Shown: positions 1 through 6,023 of the stretch, piece by piece
Position numbering within the stretch: the stretch's first letter is position 1
How the letters are laid out: each line of letters begins with the position of its first letter
Assembly (NCBI GenBank): GCA_023142805.1
Contig: JAGLIU010000011.1
Coordinates: 1 to 6,023 of the forward strand
Origin: Candidatus Omnitrophota bacterium
GTDB lineage: Bacteria; Omnitrophota; Gorgyraeia; Tantalellales; Tantalellaceae
Direction of reading: 5' to 3'
Length of the DNA: 6,023 nt
The notes under the pieces: model-generated
The model's database searches: none
What the model was told of the DNA's origin: nothing
What the model saw: only the letters and a program-made list of their open reading frames with translations
Program-made: the position numbers and the translations under genes

Positions 1-1535
1 TCTATAATACCTACTCTACCAAGATATCCGGTATTCAAACACCGCTTACAACCCACGGAACGATAGATCTTTTTAACCTTGCCTTTTGGATCAAAAAGAT
101 TGTATTTTTTCGCTGTTTTTTTCTCCGGAACATATATCTCGCGACAATCTGGACACAATTTCCTCAACAATCTCTGCGCCGCGATAAGTTCTACCGAAGC
201 CGCTATCAAAAACGGTTCTATACCCATATTTGTCATTCTAACAACTGATCCGGCCGCTGTGTTCGTATGCAAAGTGCTCAGCACTAAATGTCCCGTTAAC
301 GCGGATTTTATCGCGACATCCAGAGTTTCCAGATCCCTTATCTCCCCGACCATGATTATATCCGGATCTTGACGGAGTATAGACCTTAAACAACCCGCGA
401 ACGTAAGCCCGATCTCCTCGTGCACCGCGACCTGATTAAACCCTTTTATCTCATACTCAACAGGATCTTCCACTGTAATTATATTCTTTCCGGGGTCATC
501 CACATACTTGAGAACTGAATACAGTGTTGTTGTTTTTCCCGAACCGGTAGGACCGCATATCAGTATCATACCATGAGGTTTCTTCCCCTCTTCTTTTATC
601 TTATTTTTTTCTCTTTCCTTAAACCCCAAAGTATCCAGGTCTATCATTGCCTGTTTTTTATCAAGTATTCTAAGCGCTACTTTTTCTCCGTAACTCGAAG
701 GGATCGTAGAGATCCTGAAATCAACTTTCCTATTCTCTATTTTCACTCTAAATCTTCCGTCTTGAGGAAGCCGCTTCTCCGCGATATCCAGATCTGACAT
801 AACCTTAAACCTGGAGACCAGTGCCTGATGAAACTTTTTCGGAGGCTCATAACGCACATGCAGCATCCCGTCTATTCTAAGCCTGACCCTGGATTTTTCA
901 TACATAGGCTCCAGCAAAATATCACTCGCGCGTTCCTTTACAGCACTACTCAGTATCATATTTGTAAGTCTGACTATCGGAGCTTCCTCGGTTATTTTCA
1001 ACAGTTCTCCGGATGATATATCTTCACCATCTTCCGAGATCATCTCCACACCAGTACTTTTCATATCATCCACGATCATATTTATCTTTTCATCCGTAGA
1101 TTTGGCGTAATATTTTTCAATGGCCTCGTCCATCTCCTCTTCACTGGCTATAACCGGACTGATATTCAAATGTGTCAGGACCTTCAGATCATCAAGCGCG
1201 ACAATATTTAAAGGATCCACCATCGCGACGGTAAGCTGCTTTTCCGTACGGGAAATAGGTAATATTTTATAATTCTCCGTGATCTTTCTTGGGATCACAC
1301 TCAAAATAGCGGGATCAATACTAAAACTTGATAATTTTATGGGAGGAAATCCAAACTCTTCGCTTATCGTCCCCAAGAGATTCTCTTTTGAAACAACACC
1401 CATTTCAACGAGAATATCACTAAGGTTGCCTCCTTTTTCCGCACAGATCTCACCGGCACGTTTAAGGTCCTTCAAAGCAACCAGTTTCTTTTTAACAAGA
1501 ATGTCGCAAATTTTCTTTGTTAAAGCTACTGCCAT
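1..1535 (-). CDS. pilB: Type IV pilus assembly ATPase PilB / GspE family, 3' end cut by window edge
   Basis: This is a cytoplasmic hexameric ATPase that powers pilin polymerisation at the inner membrane platform (type II secretion/T4P superfamily). The frame is open for 511 codons to the window edge; relatives suggest about 50-60 C-terminal residues are missing. Residues 1-145 form an N-terminal MshEN-type domain, 185-300 the N2 domain (DxLLEP-like segment near 205-210), and 320 onward the ATPase core. The core shows Walker A GPTGSGKT (328-335), Asp box VEDPVE (355-360), Walker B with GEIRD (E398), His box HLVLSTLHT (H423), and a zinc-type tetracysteine, C461-P-D-C464 and C496-K-R-C499. The tetracysteine is typical of GspE/PilB and absent from PilT. 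The ATG at 1535 is preceded by AAGGA with 6-nt spacing, and an in-frame TAA two codons upstream excludes an earlier start. The gene begins 20 bp after the MshEN gene. Its own MshEN repeats are eroded: KIC and NLS replace RLG, and the closing Gln residues are missing. Family assignment is firm; PilB versus GspE rests on the pilT neighbour. Confidence 0.95.
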   Translation of the reverse strand, partial: MAVALTKKICDILVKKKLVALKDLKRAGEICAEKGGNLSDILVEMGVVSKENLLGTISEEFGFPPIKLSSFSIDPAILSVIPRKITENYKILPISRTEKQLTVAMVDPLNIVALDDLKVLTHLNISPVIASEEEMDEAIEKYYAKSTDEKINMIVDDMKSTGVEMISEDGEDISSGELLKITEEAPIVRLTNMILSSAVKERASDILLEPMYEKSRVRLRIDGMLHVRYEPPKKFHQALVSRFKVMSDLDIAEKRLPQDGRFRVKIENRKVDFRISTIPSSYGEKVALRILDKKQAMIDLDTLGFKEREKNKIKEEGKKPHGMILICGPTGSGKTTTLYSVLKYVDDPGKNIITVEDPVEYEIKGFNQVAVHEEIGLTFAGCLRSILRQDPDIIMVGEIRDLETLDVAIKSALTGHLVLSTLHTNTAAGSVVRMTNMGIEPFLIAASVELIAAQRLLRKLCPDCREIYVPEKKTAKKYNLFDPKGKVKKIYRSVGCKRCLNTGYLGRVGII

Positions 1536-1555
1536 ATCTTATCCTTCCGCAACCG

Positions 1556-1999
1556 CTACCCACTATAAAGTTTATCCAAAGCATCCCTGATAGATGTTAC
1601 TGTACTGATAAATATCTGTATATTTTTCTTTGAAACCATTTCAATATCTTCCACCGCGTCCTTGTTAAGAGGATTAGACATCGCGACACTTAAGATACCC
1701 CCCATCACATCCAGAGGGATCACATTGTACTGCCGCGCCACGTTCTCGGGAATCACCTCCGTCATTTGCTTTTTAAGCTCATAATTTTCTAAGGGAAGAT
1801 AGGGATATCCGTATTGTACGGTCAATGCCTGCACAATATCCTGCTCTTTCACGTATCCCAGCTTAACCAGTATCTCTCCTATCAACCCGCCTTCACGTTT
1901 CTGAAAATCTAAAGCACGTTTCAACTGTTCATCAGACAAAACATCTATAGAAATAAGAATGTTTCCCAGCTTTTTATGTTCCATCTCGTTCCCGGCCAC
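1556..1999 (-). CDS. Stand-alone MshEN-domain protein (candidate c-di-GMP-binding pilus regulator)
   Basis: This 147-aa soluble protein consists of a single MshEN (GspE/PilB N-terminal) domain without any ATPase core. Two 24-residue MshEN repeats are visible. The first runs from K10-L-G to Q33, with D19 where the consensus has Gly. The second runs from L39-I-G41 to Q62 with G48 in place. The C-terminal half holds the usual VIPENVAR segment (82-89) and the SVAMSNPLN segment (104-112). In Vibrio MshE and relatives such repeats bind cyclic di-GMP; whether this protein does is inferred from the well-kept motifs. No signal peptide or membrane segment is seen. The start is GTG, chosen because AGGAG lies 7 nt upstream; an internal ATG at residue 6 (1984) has no comparable site. 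It lies 19 bp after pilT and 20 bp before pilB, so is almost certainly co-transcribed with both. It is likely a regulator or adaptor of the pilus motor. A remnant of a split ATPase gene is less likely, because pilB keeps its own N-terminal domain. Confidence 0.88.
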   Translation of the reverse strand: MAGNEMEHKKLGNILISIDVLSDEQLKRALDFQKREGGLIGEILVKLGYVKEQDIVQALTVQYGYPYLPLENYELKKQMTEVIPENVARQYNVIPLDVMGGILSVAMSNPLNKDAVEDIEMVSKKNIQIFISTVTSIRDALDKLYSG

Positions 2000-2003
2000 G
2001 ATA

Positions 2004-2011
2004 CCTCTCCT
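2004..2011 (-). promoter_or_regulatory. Ribosome binding site deciding the GTG start of the MshEN gene
   Basis: The minus strand reads AGGAGAGG here. The AGGAG core ends 7 nt before the GTG at 1999, whereas the alternative ATG at 1984 has only a poor GGGAA-like sequence upstream. This supports translation from GTG. The site lies inside the 19-bp gap after the pilT stop, so translation can reinitiate directly. Confidence 0.7.
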
Positions 2012-2018
2012 CTTGTTA

Positions 2019-3080
2019 CTATGTTATCAATTTCTTCAACTCTTCAATATCGGGAGATCTTTCCAACGCGTCTTCAGCCTTGATCTTTCCCTCTTGATAA
2101 AGTTCAACTAACGCTTGATTCATCGTCCTCATACCACTTTTTTGTGAAGTCTGTATAGTCGAATAGATCTGATGTTCCTTTGCGTCCCGTATCATACTTC
2201 TGATCGCGGGGTTAGCGATAAGTATTTCCGTAGCCAACACTCTTCCCACACCTTCCGCGCGAGGAATAAGCTGTTGAGAAATTACTCCCGTTAAAACAAA
2301 CGATAATTGAGCCCTCCTCTGTTTCTGCTGATGGGAAGGAAAAACATCTATTATCCGGTTTATTGACTGCACACTATCGGATGTGTGAAGTGTTCCCAAA
2401 ACCAGATGTCCCGTATCCGCGATAATAAGCGCTTCTCTTATGGTTTCGAGATCCCGCATTTCCCCTATCAAGATAACATCCGGATCCTGACGTAAAGCGT
2501 GGATAAGCGCGTCACTGAACGTATGTGTATCCTCCAATAGCTGCCTTTGCTCTATGATAGCTTTTTTATTTTCATAGACTATTTCTATCGGATCCTCCAC
2601 CGTCACTATATGACACTTACGCGTGTTATTTATTTCATCGACCATTGCCGCCTGCGTCGTAGATTTTCCGCTTCCCGTGGCGCCGGTAACAAGTATGAGC
2701 CCCCTCTTGTATTTACAAAACTGTTTGAGAACTTCTTCAGGTAACCCACATTCGCTTATACTCATGATATGTAAAGGAATATAACGTAGAGCACAACCCA
2801 CGTTCAATCTTTGCATAAACACATTACCCCTAAAACGAGCTACACCTTCAATAGCGAACGAAAAATCCAATTCCAGGTTTTTTTCGAACTTTTTAATTTG
2901 TTCTTCCGTCAGTAAACTATATATGATCTTTTTAGCTTCATCCCGGGATAACGGAACATCGCTTGCTTCCACAAGAACATCATCTATTCTATAGTGCATT
3001 GGGGTATTCGCTCCTATGTGAAGATCAGAGGCCCGCTTTTCCGGCATTTTAATTAATAGTTTTTTTATTTCTTCTGTCAT
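2019..3080 (-). CDS. pilT: Type IV pilus retraction ATPase PilT
   Basis: PilT is the hexameric cytoplasmic ATPase that depolymerises pili and drives twitching, DNA uptake and surface sensing. The protein has 353 aa, within the usual 345-370 range. The N-terminal PAS-like domain (1-105) carries the family's ASDLHI segment (17-22). The core shows Walker A GATGSGKST (133-141), Asp box VEDPIE (161-166), Walker B DVILIGEMRD (201-210, E207) and His box HLVLGTLHT (225-233, H225 and H232). The hallmark AIRSMIR (292-298), matching the AIRNLIRE motif needed for retraction, is followed by IQTSQKSGMRTM. There is no tetracysteine, which separates it from PilB. The ATG at 3080 has a strong AGGAGG 6 nt upstream. 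It is the second gene of the cluster, 57 bp after the GGDEF-like gene and 19 bp before the MshEN gene. PilU is the main alternative, but the conserved C-terminal motif favours PilT. Confidence 0.96.
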   Translation of the reverse strand: MTEEIKKLLIKMPEKRASDLHIGANTPMHYRIDDVLVEASDVPLSRDEAKKIIYSLLTEEQIKKFEKNLELDFSFAIEGVARFRGNVFMQRLNVGCALRYIPLHIMSISECGLPEEVLKQFCKYKRGLILVTGATGSGKSTTQAAMVDEINNTRKCHIVTVEDPIEIVYENKKAIIEQRQLLEDTHTFSDALIHALRQDPDVILIGEMRDLETIREALIIADTGHLVLGTLHTSDSVQSINRIIDVFPSHQQKQRRAQLSFVLTGVISQQLIPRAEGVGRVLATEILIANPAIRSMIRDAKEHQIYSTIQTSQKSGMRTMNQALVELYQEGKIKAEDALERSPDIEELKKLIT

Positions 3081-3137
3081 CAGTCCCCTCCTGACACGTG
3101 ATCATTGTACCTGTTAGTATCTCCATCTATGTAAGCC

Positions 3138-4550
3138 TTATTCCCCTACCACACAATTCTTACGCGCTTTCGCCCTGACCAAATATTTTCTGGCACTTGA
3201 AACTATTTCTTTCACGGTCGATCCGTCAATAGGATTTTCTCCAACGCCTATGCTCGCGGTAACATGCTCCCTTATTTCAAGAGACACGTCCACCACTTCT
3301 ATTTTCCTTCTTATTTCCTCCGCTAACTCAAGACTTTCTTTTTTATTTTTCTCGGGCAAAAGTATCCCGAATTCGGCAAAAGAGATCCTCGCTATCTTAC
3401 CTACAGAAGGTACCATTTCTCCCAAAAAACCACTTATCGCTTTGATCACAACATCCGCGGTTCCTTGCCCGTTAGATGTAACATAACCCTCATGATCATC
3501 CAAGGAGATAAGCATCAAAGAGCAGGGACGCTGATAATACAACGCGCGATTAAGTTCCTCTTTCATGTATTCTTCAAGATAGGAGAATGTATAAAAGCCC
3601 GTAAGCTCATCAACCACTTTATCCACTTTTGCTTTTCCTGAAAGCAATTGTGAACTCTGATACCCCAGAACAAGTTCTTTTTCAAACGCTTTAAGAATAT
3701 CTATTTCCTCAGGGGTAAACTCTTTCTCCACACCAAAGATGCCAAACACGATCACCCCGATCACTTCTTTTTTCAACCTCATAGGAAGCAGGACCACATT
3801 GATCTTTCCTAATCGTTTATGCATTCTTTCCTGCCATAACTCTTTCAGGTTGTTCCCATCCACTACCAAATAGTCGTTTTCGGACAAAGACTTCTCCAGT
3901 AATGATATCTCTACTTCTATATCCCTTGTGGCCACAGTTTCATTAGAATCACTGTGAAGCGATCTCGCGATATATTCACCGTTTTTCCCTCTTATAAAAA
4001 TGGCACAGAAACTGTCAGATAATTCCAACGTTATCTTCTCAGCCGCGTAATCCCCCATTTCGGGAAGACTGACACCGGAATTTATTAAATCACCCAGATT
4101 CATTAAATGCGTAAGAGTGTTCGCTTTCTTATGTATTTTAAGACTTAAGTAAGCCGTTTCATCGCTGTATTCCTGCAACTGTTCAATATGGTTCCTCATC
4201 TTATTCGACATCTTGTTAATAGCGTTCACGATCTCTCCCAGCTCATCTTCACTAGTAACATTGATCTCAGAACTATAACCGCTTTCTGACATTATCTTCA
4301 TCCCGGAAGCTATTTTAATAAGCGGCAATACTATCTTTCTGATGACTATATACCCCAATCCCGCTAAAACCAATACCAGAAAAATGACCATCGAACTCTG
4401 ATACATTACTTGCTGAGACAACGGAAAAATATACACTGCTATGAAATAAAACAAACTCAAAATTGGAATGATCGTCATCAAGGTAAAAGCTATCAAGAGT
4501 TTATAGTGAACACTTTTTTGATCGATCGACATTTTTCTTAAACCCTCCAT
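3138..4550 (-). CDS. Membrane HAMP-GAF protein with degenerate GGDEF domain
   Basis: This is a putative inner-membrane signalling protein. Counting from the ATG at 4550 (470 aa), two membrane helices lie at about 17-43 and 54-70 with only about ten residues between them, so there is almost no periplasmic sensor. A HAMP linker (73-128) with P76 and DELGEI (102-107) follows, then a GAF-like domain (148-303) and a C-terminal GGDEF fold (310-468) opened by LTGF (316-319). The active signature is degraded: S390-F-A-E-F394 stands where GGDEF is expected. The first Asp of the DxD segment is replaced by Ser (about 349), and no RxxD inhibitory site precedes the signature. Diguanylate cyclase activity is therefore unlikely; a role as nucleotide receptor or scaffold is inference. 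Starts: the frame extends to 4571 without a Shine-Dalgarno sequence; the ATG at 4550 has GGGGG 6 nt upstream; the ATG at 4532 has GGAGGG 10 nt upstream. I chose 4550, and 4532 is nearly as good. It is the first gene of the pilus cluster. Confidence 0.88.
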   Translation of the reverse strand: MEGLRKMSIDQKSVHYKLLIAFTLMTIIPILSLFYFIAVYIFPLSQQVMYQSSMVIFLVLVLAGLGYIVIRKIVLPLIKIASGMKIMSESGYSSEINVTSEDELGEIVNAINKMSNKMRNHIEQLQEYSDETAYLSLKIHKKANTLTHLMNLGDLINSGVSLPEMGDYAAEKITLELSDSFCAIFIRGKNGEYIARSLHSDSNETVATRDIEVEISLLEKSLSENDYLVVDGNNLKELWQERMHKRLGKINVVLLPMRLKKEVIGVIVFGIFGVEKEFTPEEIDILKAFEKELVLGYQSSQLLSGKAKVDKVVDELTGFYTFSYLEEYMKEELNRALYYQRPCSLMLISLDDHEGYVTSNGQGTADVVIKAISGFLGEMVPSVGKIARISFAEFGILLPEKNKKESLELAEEIRRKIEVVDVSLEIREHVTASIGVGENPIDGSTVKEIVSSARKYLVRAKARKNCVVGE

Positions 4551-4631
4551 AAAAAACCCCCAATATTCCATCGCGTAATAAGATGAAAATTCAAGCTTTT
4601 TGGTGTACTAAGCACCCTTTCTCGCATATAA

Positions 4632-4660
4632 AGATTACCTAATGAGAAGTAGAAAGTCAA
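4632..4660 (-). promoter_or_regulatory. Candidate sigma70-type promoter for the pilus regulatory operon
   Basis: On the minus strand TTGACT (4655-4660; five of six bases match TTGACA) is followed after exactly 17 nt by TAATCT (4632-4637). TAATCT keeps the key first, second and last bases of TATAAT. Transcription would begin near 4625, giving a leader of roughly 75-95 nt before the chosen or alternative start of the HAMP-GAF gene. It is the best promoter-like pair I found in the gap. The -10 match is only moderate. Confidence 0.45.
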
Positions 4661-4718
4661 AAATATGATTAAAATAATGTGGTGGGGTACTATCTTTATG
4701 TATAGTTCCGAGTATATT

Positions 4719-4732
4719 GGCCTTTAAAGACC
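4719..4732. repeat. Short palindrome upstream of the promoter
   Basis: The sequence GGCCTTTAAAGACC is nearly self-complementary, with one G-T mismatch and a TTAA centre. It lies about 60 bp upstream of the candidate -35 box. It could be a protein-binding site or a weak hairpin; an AT-rich palindrome of this size may also arise by chance. Confidence 0.2.
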
Positions 4733-4817
4733 GTGAAATCCGCTTTTTTTGTAATCTTTTTCAAACTGTTACCCGCTCGTGTCGATATTAATAAATTTTT
4801 CGCGTACTTAAAGGGCG

Positions 4818-4835
4818 GGGACGGAGCTTCGTCCC
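4818..4835 (-). repeat. Hairpin repeat directly after rodA, possible weak terminator
   Basis: A six-base inverted repeat (GGGACG and CGTCCC) encloses a six-base loop, beginning five bases after the rodA stop codon. On the rodA strand the stem is followed by CGCCCTTTAAG, which lacks a proper T-run, so intrinsic termination would be inefficient. The GC-rich stem in AT-rich surroundings, opened by GTAGGG, resembles dispersed REP- or MITE-like palindromes. Whether it recurs in the genome cannot be seen here. Confidence 0.5.
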
Positions 4836-4839
4836 TACT

Positions 4840-5937
4840 TCATCTATTTGCTCTCCGGCTTACGCTAAGCAAAAGTCCCGCCGCGAACAAAGTCGCTATA
4901 GTATTCGACCCTCCGTAACTTATCGCCGGCAAAGGCAATCCCACAACCGGCATAAGCCCTATTGTCATCGAGATATTCACTACCACTTGAAAAGCGATCA
5001 GAGTTACTACCCCGGTCGAAATAACTTTTCCATACATATCCTTAACCTCGGAAATTATCTTGATCCCGCGAACAAGGATCAAAGCGTATAATCCCAAAAG
5101 TGCCATTGCCCCGATAAATCCCCATTCTTCCCCTATTACCGAAAAAATAAAATCCGTATGCCTTTCGGGAAGAAACCTTAAATAACTTTGCGTACCGTTC
5201 AGCCATCCCTTACCAAACAAACCGCCGGAACCTATCGCTATCTTTGATTGTATTATCGTATATCCCGCACCTAAAGGATCCAGATCCGGGTTCAAAAAAA
5301 CCATCAAACGGTTCTTCTGGTAGTCCTTTAAAAAATGCCACAAAAAGGGCAAAGACGATAACGCCCCAAACAGAGTTACAGCTATATATTTTTTACCGCA
5401 TCCACACACGAACAAAACAGAGAGAAGTATCGGAACAAGAACAAAAGCGGTTCCAAGATCCGGTTGCAAAAATATTAAAAGAACAGCCGGAGATACCAGA
5501 AGAAAAGCACCAACATATGTTCCCAGTGTTTTTATCTTTTCTCTGCGCTCTCCGAAAAAATACGCGAGTATCAATATAACCGTTATTTTGACAAACTCGG
5601 ACGGTTGAAGGGAAATCGGACCTAAAGAGATCCAGCGTCTTGCCCCATACCTTTCGCCTCCAAAAACAAGCAAAAAGATCAAAAGAACGATATTAAAGCC
5701 ATACGCGACATAGGCAAAATTAAGCACTCTTAAATAATCAACGTTCGCGAATACAAAAAGCAATACAAATCCCAATAAAACCCATATACTCTGTTTTATA
5801 ACCAGTGGATTTATCCCCGTAGCGGGATCTCCCCCGTTCCACGTCGCTGAATAAATAAAAGCGATCCCTAAAAATGCCACAAGCATAACCGCGGCCAGTA
5901 ATATTTTATCAATTCGTCCTATTCGATCTCTTACCAT
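4840..5937 (-). CDS. rodA: Rod-shape SEDS peptidoglycan glycosyltransferase RodA
   Basis: RodA is an integral membrane glycosyltransferase that polymerises lipid II into glycan strands for side-wall elongation, working with a class B penicillin-binding protein (PBP2/MrdA) and the MreBCD elongasome. The protein has 365 aa and about ten hydrophobic helices, which is the normal size. Visible family motifs are GARRWISLG with LQPSEF (98-115), LQPDLGTA (157-164), the large extracellular loop with NPDLDPLGAGY (216-226), and PERHTDFIF (257-265). D262 in that last motif matches the essential catalytic Asp of RodA. The C-terminal signature includes GLMPVVGLPLP and SYGGSN (327-345). RodA is preferred over FtsW/SpoVE by overall sequence character, the short N-terminus and the HTDFIF segment. 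The ATG at 5937 has a weak purine-rich AGAGAAG upstream. No PBP2 gene is visible; the usual partner gene would lie beyond the right edge. A gap of nearly 290 bp with its own promoter separates it from the pilus genes. Confidence 0.96.
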   Translation of the reverse strand: MVRDRIGRIDKILLAAVMLVAFLGIAFIYSATWNGGDPATGINPLVIKQSIWVLLGFVLLFVFANVDYLRVLNFAYVAYGFNIVLLIFLLVFGGERYGARRWISLGPISLQPSEFVKITVILILAYFFGERREKIKTLGTYVGAFLLVSPAVLLIFLQPDLGTAFVLVPILLSVLFVCGCGKKYIAVTLFGALSSLPFLWHFLKDYQKNRLMVFLNPDLDPLGAGYTIIQSKIAIGSGGLFGKGWLNGTQSYLRFLPERHTDFIFSVIGEEWGFIGAMALLGLYALILVRGIKIISEVKDMYGKVISTGVVTLIAFQVVVNISMTIGLMPVVGLPLPAISYGGSNTIATLFAAGLLLSVSRRANR

Positions 5938-6023
5938 AAATTTCTTCTCTGCTTCGCGTTCATTCGGTTGTAGGGGTGAAAAGGGTCAAAGAGTCAAAAG
6001 AGTCACAGAATCAAGGGAATTAA
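5938..6023. other. Gene-free strip upstream of rodA
   Basis: No reading frame crosses this strip. On the minus strand all three frames contain stops, so an upstream gene, if present, ends here or beyond the window. I find no convincing -35/-10 pair. It contains the imperfect tandem repeat at 5981-6013 and a GTAGGGG sequence at 5970-5976. Confidence 0.5.
5981..6013. repeat. Imperfect 8-9 bp tandem repeat upstream of rodA
   Basis: Four consecutive units end in TCA: AAGGGTCA, AAGAGTCA, AAAGAGTCA and CAGAATCA. The first three are nearly identical and the fourth is degraded. The function is unknown; it could be part of a dispersed repeat, a multi-copy protein-binding site, or slippage product. 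It begins five bases after GTAGGGG (5970-5976). Confidence 0.5.

Larger units (their letters stand above)
4551..4839. other. Intergenic region between rodA and the pilus cluster
   Basis: This gap of nearly 290 bp is AT-rich and contains no convincing gene on either strand. It holds, in minus-strand order, a hairpin repeat directly after the rodA stop, a short palindrome at 4719-4732, a promoter-like pair at 4632-4660 and an untranslated leader leading to the HAMP-GAF gene. I saw no match to the conserved elements of c-di-GMP riboswitches or other riboswitches I know, and no tRNA-like cloverleaf. Confidence 0.6.

Noticed and set aside
79..1590. Plus-strand open frames opposite pilB (79-372, 573-797, 828-1016, 1279-1590)
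   Set aside because: They lie antisense to a strongly conserved ATPase gene, show no recognisable domains or ribosome binding sites, and read as shadows of the pilB frame.
1556..1999. MshEN gene as a frameshifted 5' piece of pilB
   Set aside because: It has its own start, stop and ribosome binding site, and pilB downstream already has a complete N-terminal MshEN-type domain in frame with its ATPase core.
2547..3486. Plus-strand open frames opposite pilT and the GGDEF-like gene
   Set aside because: They are antisense to well-supported genes with clear motifs, and have low-complexity hydrophobic or Ser/Thr-rich translations with no family resemblance.
4818..4835. Strong intrinsic terminator for rodA
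   Set aside because: The stem is only six base pairs and is followed by CGCCC, not a T-run, so I kept it as a repeat with at most weak terminator function.
4551..4839. c-di-GMP riboswitch in the leader of the pilus cluster
   Set aside because: It would fit the biology, but I could not find the conserved GEMM core sequences or a convincing multi-stem fold in this AT-rich gap.
4733..4918. Plus-strand 61-codon frame overlapping the rodA 3' end
   Set aside because: It crosses the hairpin repeat and runs antisense into the conserved RodA C-terminus; no Shine-Dalgarno sequence or domain is visible.
5244..5579. Plus-strand 111-codon frame inside rodA
   Set aside because: It is fully antisense to conserved RodA motifs, and its charged translation is what opposite-strand reading of hydrophobic codons gives.
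5931..5963. Ten-codon minus-strand frame whose TAA overlaps the rodA start (ATGGTAA)
   Set aside because: An upstream regulatory peptide was considered, but its ATG has no Shine-Dalgarno sequence and the overlap may be chance.

Overview
All recognisable genes lie on the minus strand; I see no credible gene on the plus strand. Base composition leans to AT and ATA/AGA codons are common. The genes are a rod-shape SEDS protein and type IV pilus (T4P) motor ATPases, including a free-standing MshEN domain. This suggests an uncultivated, rod-shaped, pilus-bearing bacterium. An Omnitrophota-type candidate phylum is a guess from overall style, not something the window proves.

In the direction of transcription (right to left), the layout is as follows. 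At 5938-6023 there is a gene-free strip with an imperfect tandem repeat. rodA, a complete SEDS peptidoglycan glycosyltransferase of 365 aa, lies at 4840-5937. At 4551-4839 there is an intergenic stretch with a hairpin repeat against the rodA stop, a small palindrome and one plausible sigma70-type promoter. A four-gene pilus cluster follows. It encodes a membrane HAMP-GAF-GGDEF-like sensor whose GGDEF signature is degraded to SFAEF (3138-4550), the retraction ATPase PilT (2019-3080), a 147-aa stand-alone MshEN domain with a GTG start (1556-1999), and the assembly ATPase PilB/GspE (1-1535). The last is cut by the window edge about 50-60 residues before its expected end.

The last three genes are separated by only 19-20 bp and each has its own Shine-Dalgarno sequence. 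The sensor gene ends 57 bp before pilT. The four genes therefore look like one operon, transcribed from the promoter at about 4632-4660.

The most interesting point is how the regulatory parts are distributed. MshEN domains in PilB/MshE-type ATPases can bind cyclic di-GMP. Here the MshEN motifs inside PilB are badly eroded, while the separate MshEN protein between pilT and pilB keeps most consensus positions. The cluster's only GGDEF protein has lost the residues needed to make c-di-GMP. This could be a T4P control module in which nucleotide sensing sits in a separate small protein and the GGDEF protein is a signal receiver or scaffold. That is inference from motifs and gene order.
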